A DNA stretch of 64,000 nucleotides from Solemya velum gill symbiont (GCF_000787395.1 NZ_JRAA01000001.1:1136470-1200469), one strand, 5' to 3'. Counted from the first letter of the stretch, positions 28,343-39,834 are shown. The notes: a model not told the origin generated them from the sequence alone. Translations and numbers: made by a program.

Positions 28343-31300
28343 ATGAACCAGGGCTGTTTGCCGCCTAGACAAGGTCTGTATGATCCTGCAAATGAGCACG
28401 ACGCTTGTGGCGTCGGTTTTGTTGCTCATATCAAGGGTAAGAAAAGTCACGAGATAGTCAGCCAGGGGCTGACAATCCTGGAGCGTCTGACGCATCGAGG
28501 TGCTGTTGGTGCTGACCCCAAGGCGGGTGATGGCGCTGGCCTGCTGATGCAGATTCCGGATGCATTCATGCGCGATGAGTCCGGTATCGAGCTCCCGGTC
28601 GAGGGAGAATACGGTATCGGCATGCTCTTTCTTCCCCAGGAAGAGAACGCGCGCAAGCCACTTGAGGCGCTTGTAGAAGAGATTGTCACTGCAGAGGGGC
28701 AGACCCTTCTGGGCTGGCGTACAGTGCCAGTTGACAACAGTTCTCTTGGAGTCAGTGTCAAGCCGACCGAGCCGGTTGTGCGCCAGGTCTTCATCGGACG
28801 TGGTGAAGGGACAGCTGACCAGAACGCACTGGAGCGCAAGCTGTTCGTCATTCACAAGCTTATTGAGGGGCAGATCAGGGAGCGCGAACTTGCCGGTAAC
28901 GAGCAGTTCTATGTCAATTCGATGTCCACCAGGACAATCGTCTACAAAGGAATGCTGCTGGCAAACCAGGTTGGTGAGTACTACCTCGACCTGAAAGATG
29001 AGCGAGTCATCTCTGCTCTGGCACTTGTGCACCAGCGTTTCTCAACCAACACATTCCCTACCTGGGATCTTGCACATCCGTTCCGCATGATTGCACACAA
29101 TGGTGAGATCAATACCATGCGCGGCAACGTTAACTGGATGGCAGCACGCCGCCATTCGATGGCGTCCGACATTCTCGGTGATGATCTCGACAAGGTATGG
29201 CCACTGATTCCTGAAGGGCAGTCGGACTCAGCCTGTTTCGACAATGCTCTGGAGCTGCTGGTTGCCGGTGGTTACTCGCTGATTCACGCCATGATGATGC
29301 TGATTCCGGAAGCATGGTCAGGCAACAAGCTGATGGACGATGACCGTCGTGCATTCTATGAATATCATGCTGCCCTGATGGAGCCATGGGATGGACCGGC
29401 GGCTGTCGCTTTCACTGATGGACGCCAGATTGGTGCTACCCTCGACCGTAACGGTTTGCGCCCCGCGCGCTACCTGATCACTGATGATGACCTGGTCGTT
29501 ATGGGTTCCGAGATGGGCGTTCTCGCGATTCCGGAAGAGAAAATCATCAAGAAGTGGCGCCTGCAGCCCGGCAAGATGTTCCTCATCGATATGGAGCAGG
29601 GTCGCATCATCGATGATGCCGAACTGAAAGCTGAACTGGCCAAGGCACGCCCATACCAGGAGATGCTGGATTCGAGCCAGATTCATCTCAACGAGTTGAC
29701 CGGGCCGGTTACCACGGCGATGTGTCCTGATGATGAGCTTTTACTTGATCTGCAACAGTCATTTGGCTACACCCAGGAGGACGTCAAGTTCCTGCTGACG
29801 CCAATGGTGGCAACAGGTCAGGAAGGAACCGGTTCCATGGGTGCGGACAACCCGCCCTCGGTACTGTCAGACAAGTCAAAGCACCTGTCGACCTATTTCA
29901 AACAGAATTTTGCCCAGGTCACCAACCCGCCAATCGATCCGATTCGTGAAGAGATTGTCATGTCGCTGGTGACCCTGATCGGACCGCGTCCGAACCTGCT
30001 CGGTCTCGCGAGTGACGGGGCCTACATGCGCCTCGAGGCAAACCAGCCTGTTCTCACCAACGAGGACCTTGAGCGCATTCGCAGTATCAAGGACAGCGCC
30101 GGTGGTGCTTTCAGAACCAGGACTCTCGATATCTCCTATCCGGCAGATGTCGGTGCAGATGGTATGCGTAAAGCGCTGAATGATCTGTGCGTGGCTGCTG
30201 AGAAAGCAGTACTGGGGCACTACAACATTCTGATTCTCTCTGACCGCAGGGTCGATACTGACAGTGTTGCGATTCCAGCCTTGCTGGCAACATCTGCTGT
30301 TCACCATCATCTGATCCGCAAAGGCCTGCGTACTGATACCGGTCTGGTCGTTGAAACAGGTGCAGCTCTCGAGGTGCACCATTTCGCAACGCTTGCAGGT
30401 TATGGCGCAGAGGCAATCAATCCATGGCTGGCGTTTGAGACCATCAAGTCAAGGTTTTCTCGGATTGATGGTGTCGACGACTATGCAACGGCAAAGGATC
30501 GTTACATCAAAGCAGTCGGCAAGGGACTCAAGAAAGTCATGTCGAAGATGGGTATATCGACATACCAGTCCTACTGTGGCGCACAGATTTTCGACGCTGT
30601 CGGGCTGTCGACACCTTTCCTGCAGGAGTATTTCACCGGCACAACGACCACCATCGAAGGTATCGGGCTCGATGAAGTCGCTGATGAGGCATTTCGTTGG
30701 CATCAGGATGCGTTCGGTGACAAGCAGATCTACGCAAAACATCTCGATGTTGGTGGCGACTACGCGTTCCGTCATCGCGGAGAGGCGCATAACTGGACGC
30801 CGGAAAGCATTGCAAAGCTGCAACATGCAGTGCGTGCCAACGATGCATCGACTTATGCAGAATTCACCAGCCTGATCAATGATCAGAATGAGCATCTTCT
30901 GACACTGCGTGGTTTGATGGATTTCAACTGGGCAGAGACAGCTGTACCACTCGACGAGGTTGAACCGGCAAAAGAGATCGTCAAACGTTTTGCTACCGGC
31001 GCCATGTCATTCGGCAGTATCTCTTACGAGGCGCATTCAACCCTCGCGGTCGCCATGAACGCGCTCGGTGGCAAGTCCAATACCGGTGAAGGCGGTGAAG
31101 AGCCGGCACGCTTCAATCCGCTTGAAGATGGCTCCATGAATCCAGAGCGCTCTGCGATCAAGCAGGTCGCCTCCGGCCGTTTTGGTGTGACTACCGAGTA
31201 CCTGGTCAACTCTGACGATATTCAGATCAAGATGGCACAGGGCGCCAAGCCAGGCGAAGGCGGACAATTGCCAGGCCACAAGGTCAATGCACAGATTGCA

Positions 31301-32974
31301 CGCGTACGCCATTCAACCCCGGGTGTCGGCCTGATTTCACCGCCACCGCACCACGATATCTACTCGATCGAGGATCTCGCTCAGCTGATTCACGATCTCA
31401 AGAACGTGCAGCCGAAGTCACGTATTTCAGTCAAGCTGGTTTCCGAGGTGGGTGTTGGTACGGTTGCAGCCGGCGTCTCCAAGGCGCACGCTGATCATGT
31501 CACCATCTCCGGTTACGATGGCGGCACGGGTGCATCACCACTGACTTCTATCAAGCATGCCGGCTCTCCATGGGAGATTGGCCTCGCTGAGACTCACCAG
31601 ACACTAGTGATGAACAAGCTGCGTGGTCGTATTGCCGTACAGGTAGACGGCGGACTTCGAACCGGTCGTGATGTGGTTATTGGTGCACTTCTGGGCGCTG
31701 ACGAATTCGGCTTTGCCACTGCGCCATTGATTGCAGAGGGTTGCATCATGATGCGCAAGTGTCATCTCAACACCTGTCCTGTCGGTGTTGCAACCCAGGA
31801 CCCCGAGTTGCGCAAGCGTTTCACCGGTAAGCCGGAGCACGTTATCAACTACTTCTTCTTCGTTGCTGAAGAGATGCGCCAGATCATGGCGAAGCTCGGA
31901 TTCAGGAGTGTTGAAGAGATGATTGGTCAGAGTGATCGTCTCGATATGCGAAATGCGATTAACCACTGGAAAGCAAAAGGACTCGATTACTCGCGCCTGC
32001 TGCACAAGCCAGAGGCTGATGCAGACGTAGCGATTCGCCATAGCGAGAGCCAGGACCATGGCCTCGACAAGGCGCTTGATCATGAACTGATTGCACAGGC
32101 CCAGCCTGCGCTTGAAAACGGTGAGAAAGTCACGATTGACATCAACGTCTACAACAACAACCGTACATTCGGGACTATGCTCTCCGGACGCGTTGCCGAG
32201 AAATATGGTCACGCAGGCCTGCCTGATGACACCATTCACATCAATGCGAAAGGTACTGCTGGTCAGTCATTCGGTGCCTGGGTGGCCAAGGGAGTCACAG
32301 TTGAGCTGTCTGGTGAAGGTAACGACTATGTCGGTAAGGGGCTCTCTGGCGGACGTTTGATCATCTATCCTCCGCAGGAGTCGAAGATCGGCAAGGCGGA
32401 AGAGAATATTATCGTCGGGAACACCGTGCTTTACGGAGCCATCGGTGGCGAATGCTACTTCCGTGGCGTTGGCGGCGAGCGTTTCGCTGTACGTAACTCG
32501 GGTGCCACAGCTGTTATCGAGGGTGTTGGCGACCATGGTTGTGAATACATGACCGGCGGCATTGTCGTCTGTCTTGGTGAGACCGGACGCAACTTCGCGG
32601 CTGGCATGTCAGGTGGCATCGCCTACGTCTTTGATGCAAAGGGTGACTTCGAAAACCGCTGCAATATGGCACAGGTTGAGCTTGAGCCTATTCTTGCAGA
32701 GGATGAAGCGCTTGAGTCCAGTGAACACATGGGTGGTGACCTGGAAACCAAGGGGCGCGTCGATGTCAGTCATGATATGACACGTTTCGACGAAATTCGT
32801 CTGCGCCAGTTAATCGAGAATCATTTCGAATACACCAATTCTGAAGTTGCACACCGCATTCTCAGTCATTGGGAAGAAATGCTACCAAAATTCGTCAAGG
32901 TTATGCCTGTTGAATATCGCCGTGCATTGATGGAAATGCAGGCACAACAGGCTACCGACACTAAAGTTGCCTAG
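28343..32974 (+). CDS. gltB: Glutamate synthase (NADPH) large subunit
   Basis: GOGAT large subunit: it hydrolyses glutamine and transfers the ammonia to 2-oxoglutarate, giving two glutamates. A 21-residue propeptide precedes the catalytic Cys22 (ACGVGF). The N-terminal amidotransferase domain includes [18 protein letters not shown]. The central and FMN domains include [19 protein letters not shown], the 3Fe-4S cluster motif is [12 protein letters not shown] (C-x5-C-x4-C), and the C-terminal beta-helix has many glycine-rich turns. Length 1543 residues, usual. The ATG is chosen because GAGGTGG lies eight bases upstream. It is in an operon with gltD, and it matches the nitrogen assimilation theme of glnK-amtB. 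Confidence 0.97.
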   Translation: MNQGCLPPRQGLYDPANEHDACGVGFVAHIKGKKSHEIVSQGLTILERLTHRGAVGADPKAGDGAGLLMQIPDAFMRDESGIELPVEGEYGIGMLFLPQEENARKPLEALVEEIVTAEGQTLLGWRTVPVDNSSLGVSVKPTEPVVRQVFIGRGEGTADQNALERKLFVIHKLIEGQIRERELAGNEQFYVNSMSTRTIVYKGMLLANQVGEYYLDLKDERVISALALVHQRFSTNTFPTWDLAHPFRMIAHNGEINTMRGNVNWMAARRHSMASDILGDDLDKVWPLIPEGQSDSACFDNALELLVAGGYSLIHAMMMLIPEAWSGNKLMDDDRRAFYEYHAALMEPWDGPAAVAFTDGRQIGATLDRNGLRPARYLITDDDLVVMGSEMGVLAIPEEKIIKKWRLQPGKMFLIDMEQGRIIDDAELKAELAKARPYQEMLDSSQIHLNELTGPVTTAMCPDDELLLDLQQSFGYTQEDVKFLLTPMVATGQEGTGSMGADNPPSVLSDKSKHLSTYFKQNFAQVTNPPIDPIREEIVMSLVTLIGPRPNLLGLASDGAYMRLEANQPVLTNEDLERIRSIKDSAGGAFRTRTLDISYPADVGADGMRKALNDLCVAAEKAVLGHYNILILSDRRVDTDSVAIPALLATSAVHHHLIRKGLRTDTGLVVETGAALEVHHFATLAGYGAEAINPWLAFETIKSRFSRIDGVDDYATAKDRYIKAVGKGLKKVMSKMGISTYQSYCGAQIFDAVGLSTPFLQEYFTGTTTTIEGIGLDEVADEAFRWHQDAFGDKQIYAKHLDVGGDYAFRHRGEAHNWTPESIAKLQHAVRANDASTYAEFTSLINDQNEHLLTLRGLMDFNWAETAVPLDEVEPAKEIVKRFATGAMSFGSISYEAHSTLAVAMNALGGKSNTGEGGEEPARFNPLEDGSMNPERSAIKQVASGRFGVTTEYLVNSDDIQIKMAQGAKPGEGGQLPGHKVNAQIARVRHSTPGVGLISPPPHHDIYSIEDLAQLIHDLKNVQPKSRISVKLVSEVGVGTVAAGVSKAHADHVTISGYDGGTGASPLTSIKHAGSPWEIGLAETHQTLVMNKLRGRIAVQVDGGLRTGRDVVIGALLGADEFGFATAPLIAEGCIMMRKCHLNTCPVGVATQDPELRKRFTGKPEHVINYFFFVAEEMRQIMAKLGFRSVEEMIGQSDRLDMRNAINHWKAKGLDYSRLLHKPEADADVAIRHSESQDHGLDKALDHELIAQAQPALENGEKVTIDINVYNNNRTFGTMLSGRVAEKYGHAGLPDDTIHINAKGTAGQSFGAWVAKGVTVELSGEGNDYVGKGLSGGRLIIYPPQESKIGKAEENIIVGNTVLYGAIGGECYFRGVGGERFAVRNSGATAVIEGVGDHGCEYMTGGIVVCLGETGRNFAAGMSGGIAYVFDAKGDFENRCNMAQVELEPILAEDEALESSEHMGGDLETKGRVDVSHDMTRFDEIRLRQLIENHFEYTNSEVAHRILSHWEEMLPKFVKVMPVEYRRALMEMQAQQATDTKVA

Positions 32975-32992
32975 CCCGGAGGAAAGTAAGAG

Positions 32993-34444
32993 ATGGGTAA
33001 ACCAACAGGATTCATGGAATATGAGCGCAAGGACCGTACCTATGCACCGGTCAGTGATCGTATTACCAACTTCACTGAATTTGTTATTCCGCTTTCCGAT
33101 GATGAGCTGAGCACCCAGGGTGCTCGCTGCATGGATTGTGGTATACCATTTTGCCACCAGGGCTGTCCGGTTAATAACCAGATCCCTGATTGGAATGACC
33201 TGGTCTTTCATGGAGATTGGCACGCAGCATCAGATACATTGCATTCGACCAATAACTTTCCAGAGTTCACGGGGCGTATCTGTCCGGCACCATGCCAGGA
33301 GTCTTGTACTCTGAACCTGACTGACGAGCCGGTCAGTATCAAAAGTATCGAATGCGCCATTGTTGACAAGGCGTGGGAAGAGGGCTGGATCAAGCCGCTA
33401 ATCGCTGAACACAGAACCGGCAAACATATTGCCGTGGTAGGTTCCGGTCCGGCTGGTATGGCATGTGCCCAGCAGCTCGCACGCGTGGGTCACGATGTTA
33501 CGCTGTTCGAGAAAGAGCCACGTATTGGAGGCCTTTTACGATTTGGTATTCCGGACTTTAAACTCGACAAGAGCATCATTGACCGTCGTATGAGCCAGAT
33601 GCGCGCAGAGGGTGTTGTTTTCAAATCACGCACGCATGTCGGTGTTGATATCAAGGCGACGGAACTTCTCGACAGTTTCGATGCAGTTGCATTGACAGGT
33701 GGTTCAGAAAAACCGCGTGACCTGCCAATTCCGGGACGTGACCTTAACGGCGTCTATTTTGCTATGGACTTTCTCAAGGCGAACACCAAGCACGTGCAGG
33801 GTGTTCATGGCGAAGAGGGTGTGATCTCGGCCAAGGACAAGCATGTGGTTGTCATCGGTGGTGGTGATACAGGTTCTGACTGTATCGGTACATCCAACCG
33901 TCATGGTGCTGCATCTGTTACTCAACTTGAGATTCTGCCTCAGCCTCCAGAGAAAGAAGACAAGGGCACCGTGTGGCCAGATTGGCCAAACAAGATGCGT
34001 ACCTCGAGTTCACAGGAAGAGGGTTGTGAGCGTATGTTCTCTGTTGCCTCGAAAGAGTTTTTCGATGATGGAGAGGGCAACCTCAAGGCAGTCAAGTGCA
34101 TCAAGGTTGAGTGGAACAAGGATGAGAACGGCAATTGGCAAATGAGTGAAGTTGCCGGTTCCGAATTTGAACTGCAGGCTGATATTGCAACCCTGGCAAT
34201 GGGTTTCGTCCATCCCGTACACGAAGGTATGCTTGAGCAACTTGGTGTTGAGCTCGATGGTCGTGGCAACGTACAGGGTGATACCGAGGGCGAGAAAGCC
34301 TATTACACCTCGATGGACAAGGTGTTTGCAGCAGGCGACATGCGCCGTGGTCAGTCACTGGTCGTGTGGGCGATTCGCGAAGGACGCCAGTGTGCGCGTT
34401 CAATCGATGAATACCTGATGGGGTCGACTGATCTGCCACGCTGA
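32993..34444 (+). CDS. gltD: Glutamate synthase (NADPH) small subunit
   Basis: Delivers electrons from NADPH through FAD and two 4Fe-4S clusters to GltB. The N-terminal cysteine clusters are [13 protein letters not shown] and [11 protein letters not shown]. The FAD-binding loop is [16 protein letters not shown], and the NADPH-binding loop is [14 protein letters not shown]. The 483-residue length fits the family. It lies 18 bases after gltB with GGAGG upstream and is followed by a strong terminator. Confidence 0.97.
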   Translation: MGKPTGFMEYERKDRTYAPVSDRITNFTEFVIPLSDDELSTQGARCMDCGIPFCHQGCPVNNQIPDWNDLVFHGDWHAASDTLHSTNNFPEFTGRICPAPCQESCTLNLTDEPVSIKSIECAIVDKAWEEGWIKPLIAEHRTGKHIAVVGSGPAGMACAQQLARVGHDVTLFEKEPRIGGLLRFGIPDFKLDKSIIDRRMSQMRAEGVVFKSRTHVGVDIKATELLDSFDAVALTGGSEKPRDLPIPGRDLNGVYFAMDFLKANTKHVQGVHGEEGVISAKDKHVVVIGGGDTGSDCIGTSNRHGAASVTQLEILPQPPEKEDKGTVWPDWPNKMRTSSSQEEGCERMFSVASKEFFDDGEGNLKAVKCIKVEWNKDENGNWQMSEVAGSEFELQADIATLAMGFVHPVHEGMLEQLGVELDGRGNVQGDTEGEKAYYTSMDKVFAAGDMRRGQSLVVWAIREGRQCARSIDEYLMGSTDLPR

Positions 34445-34465
34445 TCTTTCTCATTAAGCACTTAT

Positions 34466-34498
34466 AAAATGCCGGCCTTGAGCCGGCATTTTACTTTT
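34466..34498 (+). terminator. Terminator of gltBD
   Basis: AAAATGCCGGC-CTTGA-GCCGGCATTTT followed by ACTTTTG, about 22 bases after the gltD stop codon. Confidence 0.85.
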
Positions 34499-34525
34499 GT
34501 CACCCCGGCTTTGAGCCGGGGTCCA
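34499..34525. repeat. Short palindromic intergenic repeat, copy 2
   Basis: The palindrome CCCCGGC-TTTGA-GCCGGGG is bracketed by GTCA and TCCA. It is the same type as 5747-5773 in opposite orientation and directly abuts the gltBD terminator. The rest of the gap to gpsA (34526-34617) contains no gene. Confidence 0.6.
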
Positions 34526-34617
34526 TTTTGAACAGTGCGCGCCACCGCGCGCTTTCAAAATAAAGCAGTCGCACAGCGACACAAATAATAGAAATAGTGA
34601 TGAAGGTAGACGCCTGC

Positions 34618-35625
34618 CTAGTCTTCCGACTTATGCGCCCTGTGCAACAGCTCTTTGACGGCTTCTCGCGGTGACTGCCCTTCGTAGATGATGCGATAGA
34701 CCTGGTCGGTAATCGGCATCTCTACACCAAGCTCCTTCGCCTTGAAGTAGACCTCGCGCGCTGTATTGATGCCCTCGATCTCTTGTTGAATCTCGGCTTT
34801 CGCCTCGTCGATAGTCAAACCGCGAGTAAGCGCAAGCCCAAGACGACGGTTACGTGACTGGTCATCTGTACAGGTGAGAGTCAGATCGCCAAGTCCGGCA
34901 AGCCCCATGAAAGTTTCATGATGAGCCCCGATAGCTGCGCCGAGTCGAGTAATTTCGGCAAGTCCACGGGTAATCAATGCAGCACGTGCATTTGCACCGA
35001 AGCCAAGCCCGTCGGACATGCCGGCACCAATTGCCATGACATTCTTGCTTGCTCCGCCAATTTGAACCCCAATGATGTCGTGGCTTGTATAGGCACGAAA
35101 GGTGTCTGAGCTGAAAGCCTCTGCAAGAAACTTGGCATAGCTTTCGGAATTCGAAGCGATAGTGATGGCTGTCGGAAAACCTGCAGCAACCTCTTTGGCG
35201 AAAGTCGGTCCGGAGAGCACGGCCACATCGATACCTGGCAGCAGTTCATGCGCAACTTCACTGAGCAGTTTTCTGCTTGAAGGATCAAGCCCCTTGGTCG
35301 CCCAGGAGAGGCGGCCAATATTCGGGTTGATGGTTTTTATCTGATCGACCACGGTACGAAAAGCGTGGCTGGGGACAACGACCAATACTTCATCCGTCGT
35401 TGCCAGGACCTCTTCAAGATCGCTGTTGGCTGTCAGGTTATCCGGAAAGGGGATGTCCGGGATGTAACGTTTGTTGCACCTGTCGCGGTTGAGTGCATCA
35501 ACTTCAGGTGGCAGGCCCCACAGTGTGACCTGGTGGCCATTATGTGCCAGTAGAATGGCGAGTGCGGTACCCCAGGAGCCAGCCCCGAGTACCGCGAATC
35601 TCTTGTCCTCAGTGAGACTGCTCAC
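34618..35625 (-). CDS. gpsA: Glycerol-3-phosphate dehydrogenase [NAD(P)+]
   Basis: Reduces dihydroxyacetone phosphate to sn-glycerol-3-phosphate, the backbone for phospholipids. The nucleotide-binding loop is [15 protein letters not shown]. The substrate region contains [14 protein letters not shown] and the catalytic Lys region [13 protein letters not shown]. The 335-residue length is normal. Translation begins at a GTG inside the last codons of secB (17-base overlap) with AGGAAA just upstream, the secB-gpsA order seen in enteric bacteria. Confidence 0.96.
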   Translation of the reverse strand: MSSLTEDKRFAVLGAGSWGTALAILLAHNGHQVTLWGLPPEVDALNRDRCNKRYIPDIPFPDNLTANSDLEEVLATTDEVLVVVPSHAFRTVVDQIKTINPNIGRLSWATKGLDPSSRKLLSEVAHELLPGIDVAVLSGPTFAKEVAAGFPTAITIASNSESYAKFLAEAFSSDTFRAYTSHDIIGVQIGGASKNVMAIGAGMSDGLGFGANARAALITRGLAEITRLGAAIGAHHETFMGLAGLGDLTLTCTDDQSRNRRLGLALTRGLTIDEAKAEIQQEIEGINTAREVYFKAKELGVEMPITDQVYRIIYEGQSPREAVKELLHRAHKSED

Positions 35626-36067
35626 TTTCCTGCTCTTTTTGCATCTGCTGTACGTGTTGCATATAGAGTTGCTCGAAGTTAACCGGTGTCAGCAACAGTT
35701 GCGGAAAGCTTCCACGATTGACGAGATCCGACATGGTTTCACGCGCATAGGGAAACAGGACGTTAGGGCACTGGATGCCCATGATTGGTCCCATCTGCTC
35801 TTCAGGAATATTCTTGACCTGGAAGATTCCGGCTTGGTGAACCTCGGCCAGGAACGCAGTCTCTTCACCATTTTTCACGGTGACAGTGACAATCAGTACG
35901 ACTTCGTAATTGTTGTCATCAATCTGGTTAACCTCTGTGTTGAGGTCAAGGCTCATGTCCGGATTCCACTCCTTGAGGAACACCTGTGGAGAATTCGGGG
36001 TCTCGAAAGAGAGGTCCTTTGTATAGATGCGCTGGAGATTGAATTGTGCTTCGTTATTTTCGCTCAT
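35609..36067 (-). CDS. secB: Protein-export chaperone SecB
   Basis: A tetrameric cytosolic chaperone that keeps preproteins unfolded and hands them to SecA. The 152-residue product shows [17 protein letters not shown], then the [20 protein letters not shown] segment of the peptide-binding groove, and a Gln/Glu-rich tail. It is between the rhodanese gene and gpsA, a conserved order, although grxC, often present in this cluster, is missing. Confidence 0.96.
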   Translation of the reverse strand: MSENNEAQFNLQRIYTKDLSFETPNSPQVFLKEWNPDMSLDLNTEVNQIDDNNYEVVLIVTVTVKNGEETAFLAEVHQAGIFQVKNIPEEQMGPIMGIQCPNVLFPYARETMSDLVNRGSFPQLLLTPVNFEQLYMQHVQQMQKEQESEQSH

Positions 36068-36091
36068 GGTTCCTGTTGCCTGAAAGATTGG

Positions 36092-36508
36092 TTATTTTGT
36101 AGAGACCGGAAGCTTCTCTGCTTCCCATGCGTGAAGTCCGCCACGCAGGTTATAAACTTTTTCGAAGCCGGCCTTGCGCAGATCGCCACATGCAGAACCG
36201 CTTTGGTCACCGCTTTTACAGCTCACTATAATCGGAGTTTGCTTGAACTTTTCCAGGCTATGGATCTGGTTCTTGAAACCGTTCAGTGGAATACTGCGGG
36301 CGTTAACGATGTGTCCCTTGTGGAAATCAGCCATTGGACGTACATCGATTACGACTGCATCCTCACGATTGATTAACTGGGTTGCGCCGACCGGGTCCAC
36401 GCTGTTTTTCTGTGCTTGCATCAGGTTGAAGGCAAGCAGTGCAAGTACGACAAAAAGTGAGGCAACCAGCATCGCGTGGTTGCCAGCGAATTCAATCAGC
36501 TGTTCCAT
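36092..36508 (-). CDS. Membrane-anchored rhodanese-like sulfurtransferase (YibN type)
   Basis: The 138-residue protein has an N-terminal membrane anchor at about residues 12-29 and one rhodanese domain with DVRPMADFHKGHI and the active-site loop VSCKSGDQS, with catalytic Cys97. Rhodaneses carry persulfide sulfur; the anchor places the domain at the inner membrane, probably on the cytoplasmic side. Position next to secB is typical of yibN. Here it is also 36 bases downstream of an ArsR-family repressor whose cysteines match persulfide sensors, which points to a sulfide or persulfide response. Confidence 0.88.
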   Translation of the reverse strand: MEQLIEFAGNHAMLVASLFVVLALLAFNLMQAQKNSVDPVGATQLINREDAVVIDVRPMADFHKGHIVNARSIPLNGFKNQIHSLEKFKQTPIIVSCKSGDQSGSACGDLRKAGFEKVYNLRGGLHAWEAEKLPVSTK

Positions 36509-36544
36509 ATCAAGTCCGTTTCTACGGGTAGAGTATTTGGGGTG

Positions 36545-36877
36545 CTAGTGTAACCCACTTGTACAGAAAACTTCACGCACCATGCCGATTAATTGTAGCA
36601 GGCGTGGATCAGATACCTTGTAGTAAACCCTGTTGGCATCTTTGCGTGCGGAGAGGATATCCTTGTCACGCAGGATTGCCAGGTGCTGTGAGATATTACT
36701 CTGAGAGGTGCCGACTTGTTCGACAATATCCTGAACGCTGACTTCTTCCTCACCCAGGGTGCAGAGAATTTTCAGTCGTAATGGATGTGACATCGCCTTG
36801 AGTGCACGGGATGCACGGTTGATGTCTGAATCCTCCTCTAAAAGCTCCAGATCTGAGATCTCTTCTTGTTTCTGCAT
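36545..36877 (-). CDS. ArsR-family repressor, probable persulfide sensor (SqrR/BigR/YgaV-like)
   Basis: The 110-residue winged-helix protein contains LKAMSHPLRLKILCTL, the recognition-helix region TSQSNISQHLAILRD and the wing RKDANRVYYKV. Its only two cysteines are Cys39 (ILCTL) and Cys105 (EVFCTS). This 66-residue spacing equals that of the tetrasulfide-forming pair in SqrR (Cys41 and Cys107) and BigR. No metal-binding CxC motif of the ArsR/SmtB metal sensors is present. The likely role is repression of itself and the downstream rhodanese until sulfide or persulfide is sensed. The family assignment is strong; the ligand is inferred from the cysteine geometry. Confidence 0.85.
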   Translation of the reverse strand: MQKQEEISDLELLEEDSDINRASRALKAMSHPLRLKILCTLGEEEVSVQDIVEQVGTSQSNISQHLAILRDKDILSARKDANRVYYKVSDPRLLQLIGMVREVFCTSGLH

Positions 36878-36928
36878 TGTTGTGTAGTCCTGTAATTACA
36901 TCTTCTATGGCACATATACCCTGCTGAA

Positions 36929-36944
36929 TCTAGCATATATTAGA
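36929..36944. promoter_or_regulatory. Candidate operator of the ArsR-family repressor
   Basis: TCTAGCATATATTAGA is an imperfect dyad (six of eight pairs) about 50 bases upstream of the repressor start, in the 213-base gap divergent from gpmI. Its AT-rich symmetric form and place suit an autoregulatory operator. No other gene is visible in this gap; TAAAAT near 37036 may be the gpmI -10. Confidence 0.4.
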
Positions 36945-37090
36945 AGATTAGTGTATTCGGAGTTTTGCGGCTAGTCTAGAGTCCACTCTACTGTTTCCAT
37001 GGAATTAGTCTGTGGTTGTAGATGCAAGTTGCGTTAAAATGGTCAGAAATCAGGATTGGCCGACAGAATTACAGGAACTGACGAAGAGAT

Positions 37091-38659
37091 ATGACACGTC
37101 CAACACCGACGCTTTTATTGATACTCGATGGCTGGGGCCTCGGCGAAAACGAGCCGGATAATGCAATTATTATGGCCAATACGCCCAATTGGGATAAACT
37201 CTGGAAGGAGTGCCCCCACACGGAAATACGAACTTGCGGGCCGGCTGTTGGTCTGCCCAGTGGGCAAATGGGCAACTCTGAAGTTGGTCATCTCAATCTC
37301 GGTGCCGGTCGTGTGGTCTACCAGGAGTTTACCCGCGTTAGTCGTTCCATCCGTACTGGCTCCTTCTTCTCCAATCGCACCCTGACATCTGCAGTCGACA
37401 AGGCCGCAGAAAATGGCAAAGCTGTACACATTATCGGTTTGCTCTCTGAAGGTGGAGTGCACTCGCATGAATCGCATATTCATGCGGCGATCGGGCTCGC
37501 GGTGGAAAAGGGCGTCAAGAATGTTTATGTCCATGCCTTTCTGGATGGGCGTGACACGCCGCCAAAGAGTGCGAGTAATTCACTCAAAATGCTCGAAGAC
37601 GTGTTTGCGGAGGTGCAGGGAGGCAGGTTGGCAAGCATCATCGGTCGCTACTATGCGATGGATCGTGATCACCGCTGGGAACGTGTACAGGAAGCCTATG
37701 ATCTGCTCACCCAGGGCAAGTCAATGTACACCGCGGAGAGTGGCATGGAGGGACTCGAGGCCGCCTATGAACGTGGCGAGACAGATGAGTTTGTCAGGGC
37801 GACCGCGATCCAGCCGACAGGCAGTGCACCTGTCGTAATGGAAGATGGTGACGTGGTGCTGTCGATGAACTATCGTTCCGACCGCGCGCGCCAGTTCACT
37901 CGTGCTTTTATCGAACCCGATTTTGACGGTTTCGAACGTGAAGTCGTACCGCAACTTGCCGACTATGTCAGCCTCACTGAATACAACAGCGAATTCGATA
38001 TCCCGGTCGCGTTTCCTCCGGAAAAATTACCCAATGGTTTTGGTGAATATATTGGCAAGCTTGGTCTTCACCAGCTGCGTCTGGCCGAGACGGAGAAGTA
38101 TGCGCACGTGACCTTCTTTTTCAACGGTGGTGTTGAGGAACCCTACGAGGGCGAAAAGCGTATCCTCGTGCCGTCACCCAAGGTTGCGACCTATGACATG
38201 CAGCCGGAGATGAGCGCCCGCGAGGTGACTGACAACCTGGTTGAGGCGATTCATAGTGGCGAGCATGATGCGATCATATGCAATTTTGCCAACACCGATA
38301 TGGTTGGACACACGGGTATCATCGATGCTGCGATCAAGGCAGTTGAAACGATTGATGAATGTCTCGGCAGGATCCGCGAGGCCTTGCATGAGGTTGGTGG
38401 TGCTGCCCTGGTGACGGCGGATCATGGCAATGTCGAAAAAATGGTCAACCGTGAATCCGGGCAGGCTTATACAGCTCATACGACCAACCCGGTCCCTCTC
38501 ATCTATATCGGTGAGCGCGATGCAAAGCTGATGGAGTCGGGATCGCTGAGTGATATCGCTCCGACACTGCTGCGTATCATGGAGTTGTCACAGCCAAATG
38601 AAATGACCGGTCAGCCCTTGATTGAATTCGTCGAAAAGGGTGAAGAGGCTGCGGCCTGA
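37091..38659 (+). CDS. gpmI: 2,3-bisphosphoglycerate-independent phosphoglycerate mutase
   Basis: Interconverts 3- and 2-phosphoglycerate using two manganese ions and a phosphoserine intermediate. The 522-residue protein begins with LLLILDGWGLGENEPDNAI. It carries the catalytic serine in GLPSGQMGNSEVGHLNLGAG, and has metal ligands in FANTDMVGHTG and TADHGNVEKM. It heads a plus-strand group followed by envC and ctpA, the order seen in E. coli (gpmM-envC) and Pseudomonas. Confidence 0.97.
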   Translation: MTRPTPTLLLILDGWGLGENEPDNAIIMANTPNWDKLWKECPHTEIRTCGPAVGLPSGQMGNSEVGHLNLGAGRVVYQEFTRVSRSIRTGSFFSNRTLTSAVDKAAENGKAVHIIGLLSEGGVHSHESHIHAAIGLAVEKGVKNVYVHAFLDGRDTPPKSASNSLKMLEDVFAEVQGGRLASIIGRYYAMDRDHRWERVQEAYDLLTQGKSMYTAESGMEGLEAAYERGETDEFVRATAIQPTGSAPVVMEDGDVVLSMNYRSDRARQFTRAFIEPDFDGFEREVVPQLADYVSLTEYNSEFDIPVAFPPEKLPNGFGEYIGKLGLHQLRLAETEKYAHVTFFFNGGVEEPYEGEKRILVPSPKVATYDMQPEMSAREVTDNLVEAIHSGEHDAIICNFANTDMVGHTGIIDAAIKAVETIDECLGRIREALHEVGGAALVTADHGNVEKMVNRESGQAYTAHTTNPVPLIYIGERDAKLMESGSLSDIAPTLLRIMELSQPNEMTGQPLIEFVEKGEEAAA

Positions 38660-38676
38660 ACGTGTTGCCGCATGTC

Positions 38677-39834
38677 ATGAAGCAGCTGTTGCTGTGCATG
38701 GCTTGTGTTCTTCTGGCTCTTCCTCTTCCTGCTGCCGCACAGGAACCATCAATCGAGCAACTCGAACTTGAGGCCGTCAAGGCGAAAATTGGCCATCTGA
38801 CACAGCAGCTTCAGGATGAACAGCAACAGCGTGATACAGATGTAAGACTTCTGAAAGAGACAGACGAGAAGATCTCGCAGCAGTCAGCACAACTATCCAG
38901 AACAGGAGAAGAGATTACAGCCGTGAGGGCGCGTACCGAGAAGCTTGAGGAGCGTCTCGGACCACTGCGCGAACAGCTGACAAATCAGCAACAACACCTT
39001 GCTCAGCAGGTCAGTGCCTCCTGGCGCATGGGGCGTCAGCAGTTTCTCAAGTTGCTGCTCAAGCAGGATGACCCGGCGCGACTCTCGCGCATACTCACGT
39101 ACTATGGTTATCTCAATCGCGCTCGTATCGGCATTATTGACGAGATTCGTCTCTCCTATGAGCAACTGCAAGAGGTCAACCTTGCACTGGCAACCCAAAG
39201 AGAGTCACTTGAATCGCATCTCTCTGAGCAGGCGCGTCTTGTTTCCCTGCTGCAGGAAGCAAGGGTGGAGCAGCAGCAGATTGTCGATCACTGGAACAAC
39301 TCGATTGGCTCGAATCAGCAACAGCTTGAACAACTGGCAAAAGATGCCGAGGATCTGAACCAGTTACTTGCCAGTATCGATAAGGCGATCCCCGAGGAGT
39401 TCAGGAAATTGGGTAGTGCGGGATTCGCTACGCTCAAGGGGAAACTGGTGTGGCCTGTGAGTGGAAAAATAACCAGGAAATACGGTGAGAAGCTTTCTGG
39501 TGGCGTGGTGCTTGAAGGTTTGGTCATATCGCTGCCAGAGGGCAAGCCGGTAAGAAGCGTGCATGGTGGTACGGTGGTTTTCGCAGACTGGCTACGTGGT
39601 TACGGCATGATGGTGATTGTCGAGCATGATAGCGGCTTCATGACACTTTATGGTTATAATCAGGAATTATTAAAGCAGGTCGGTGACAAGGTCGAGGCCG
39701 GCGAGACAATTGGCCTGTCAGGTCGCAGCGGCGGTCAGAAAAAGGGCTCACTCTATTTTGCGGTTCGCCGCGGTGAGCGCGCTATGAATCCAACGCACTG
39801 GTGTCGTGCCGTATCAAAAGGGAAGGTTGGCTAG
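38677..39834 (+). CDS. envC: Murein hydrolase activator EnvC (degenerate M23/LytM protein)
   Basis: A periplasmic coiled-coil protein that activates the amidases which split septal peptidoglycan. A signal peptide (MKQLLLCMACVLLALPLPAAA) is followed by a long coiled coil to about residue 245 and a C-terminal LytM domain. The zinc ligands of active M23 peptidases are missing: the usual HGxG..TxYxHL reads HDSGFMTLYGYN and the LHFE segment reads LYFAVRR. This matches EnvC, which activates rather than cuts. An in-frame TTG lies five codons upstream. It overlaps the ctpA start by one base. Confidence 0.92.
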   Translation: MKQLLLCMACVLLALPLPAAAQEPSIEQLELEAVKAKIGHLTQQLQDEQQQRDTDVRLLKETDEKISQQSAQLSRTGEEITAVRARTEKLEERLGPLREQLTNQQQHLAQQVSASWRMGRQQFLKLLLKQDDPARLSRILTYYGYLNRARIGIIDEIRLSYEQLQEVNLALATQRESLESHLSEQARLVSLLQEARVEQQQIVDHWNNSIGSNQQQLEQLAKDAEDLNQLLASIDKAIPEEFRKLGSAGFATLKGKLVWPVSGKITRKYGEKLSGGVVLEGLVISLPEGKPVRSVHGGTVVFADWLRGYGMMVIVEHDSGFMTLYGYNQELLKQVGDKVEAGETIGLSGRSGGQKKGSLYFAVRRGERAMNPTHWCRAVSKGKVG

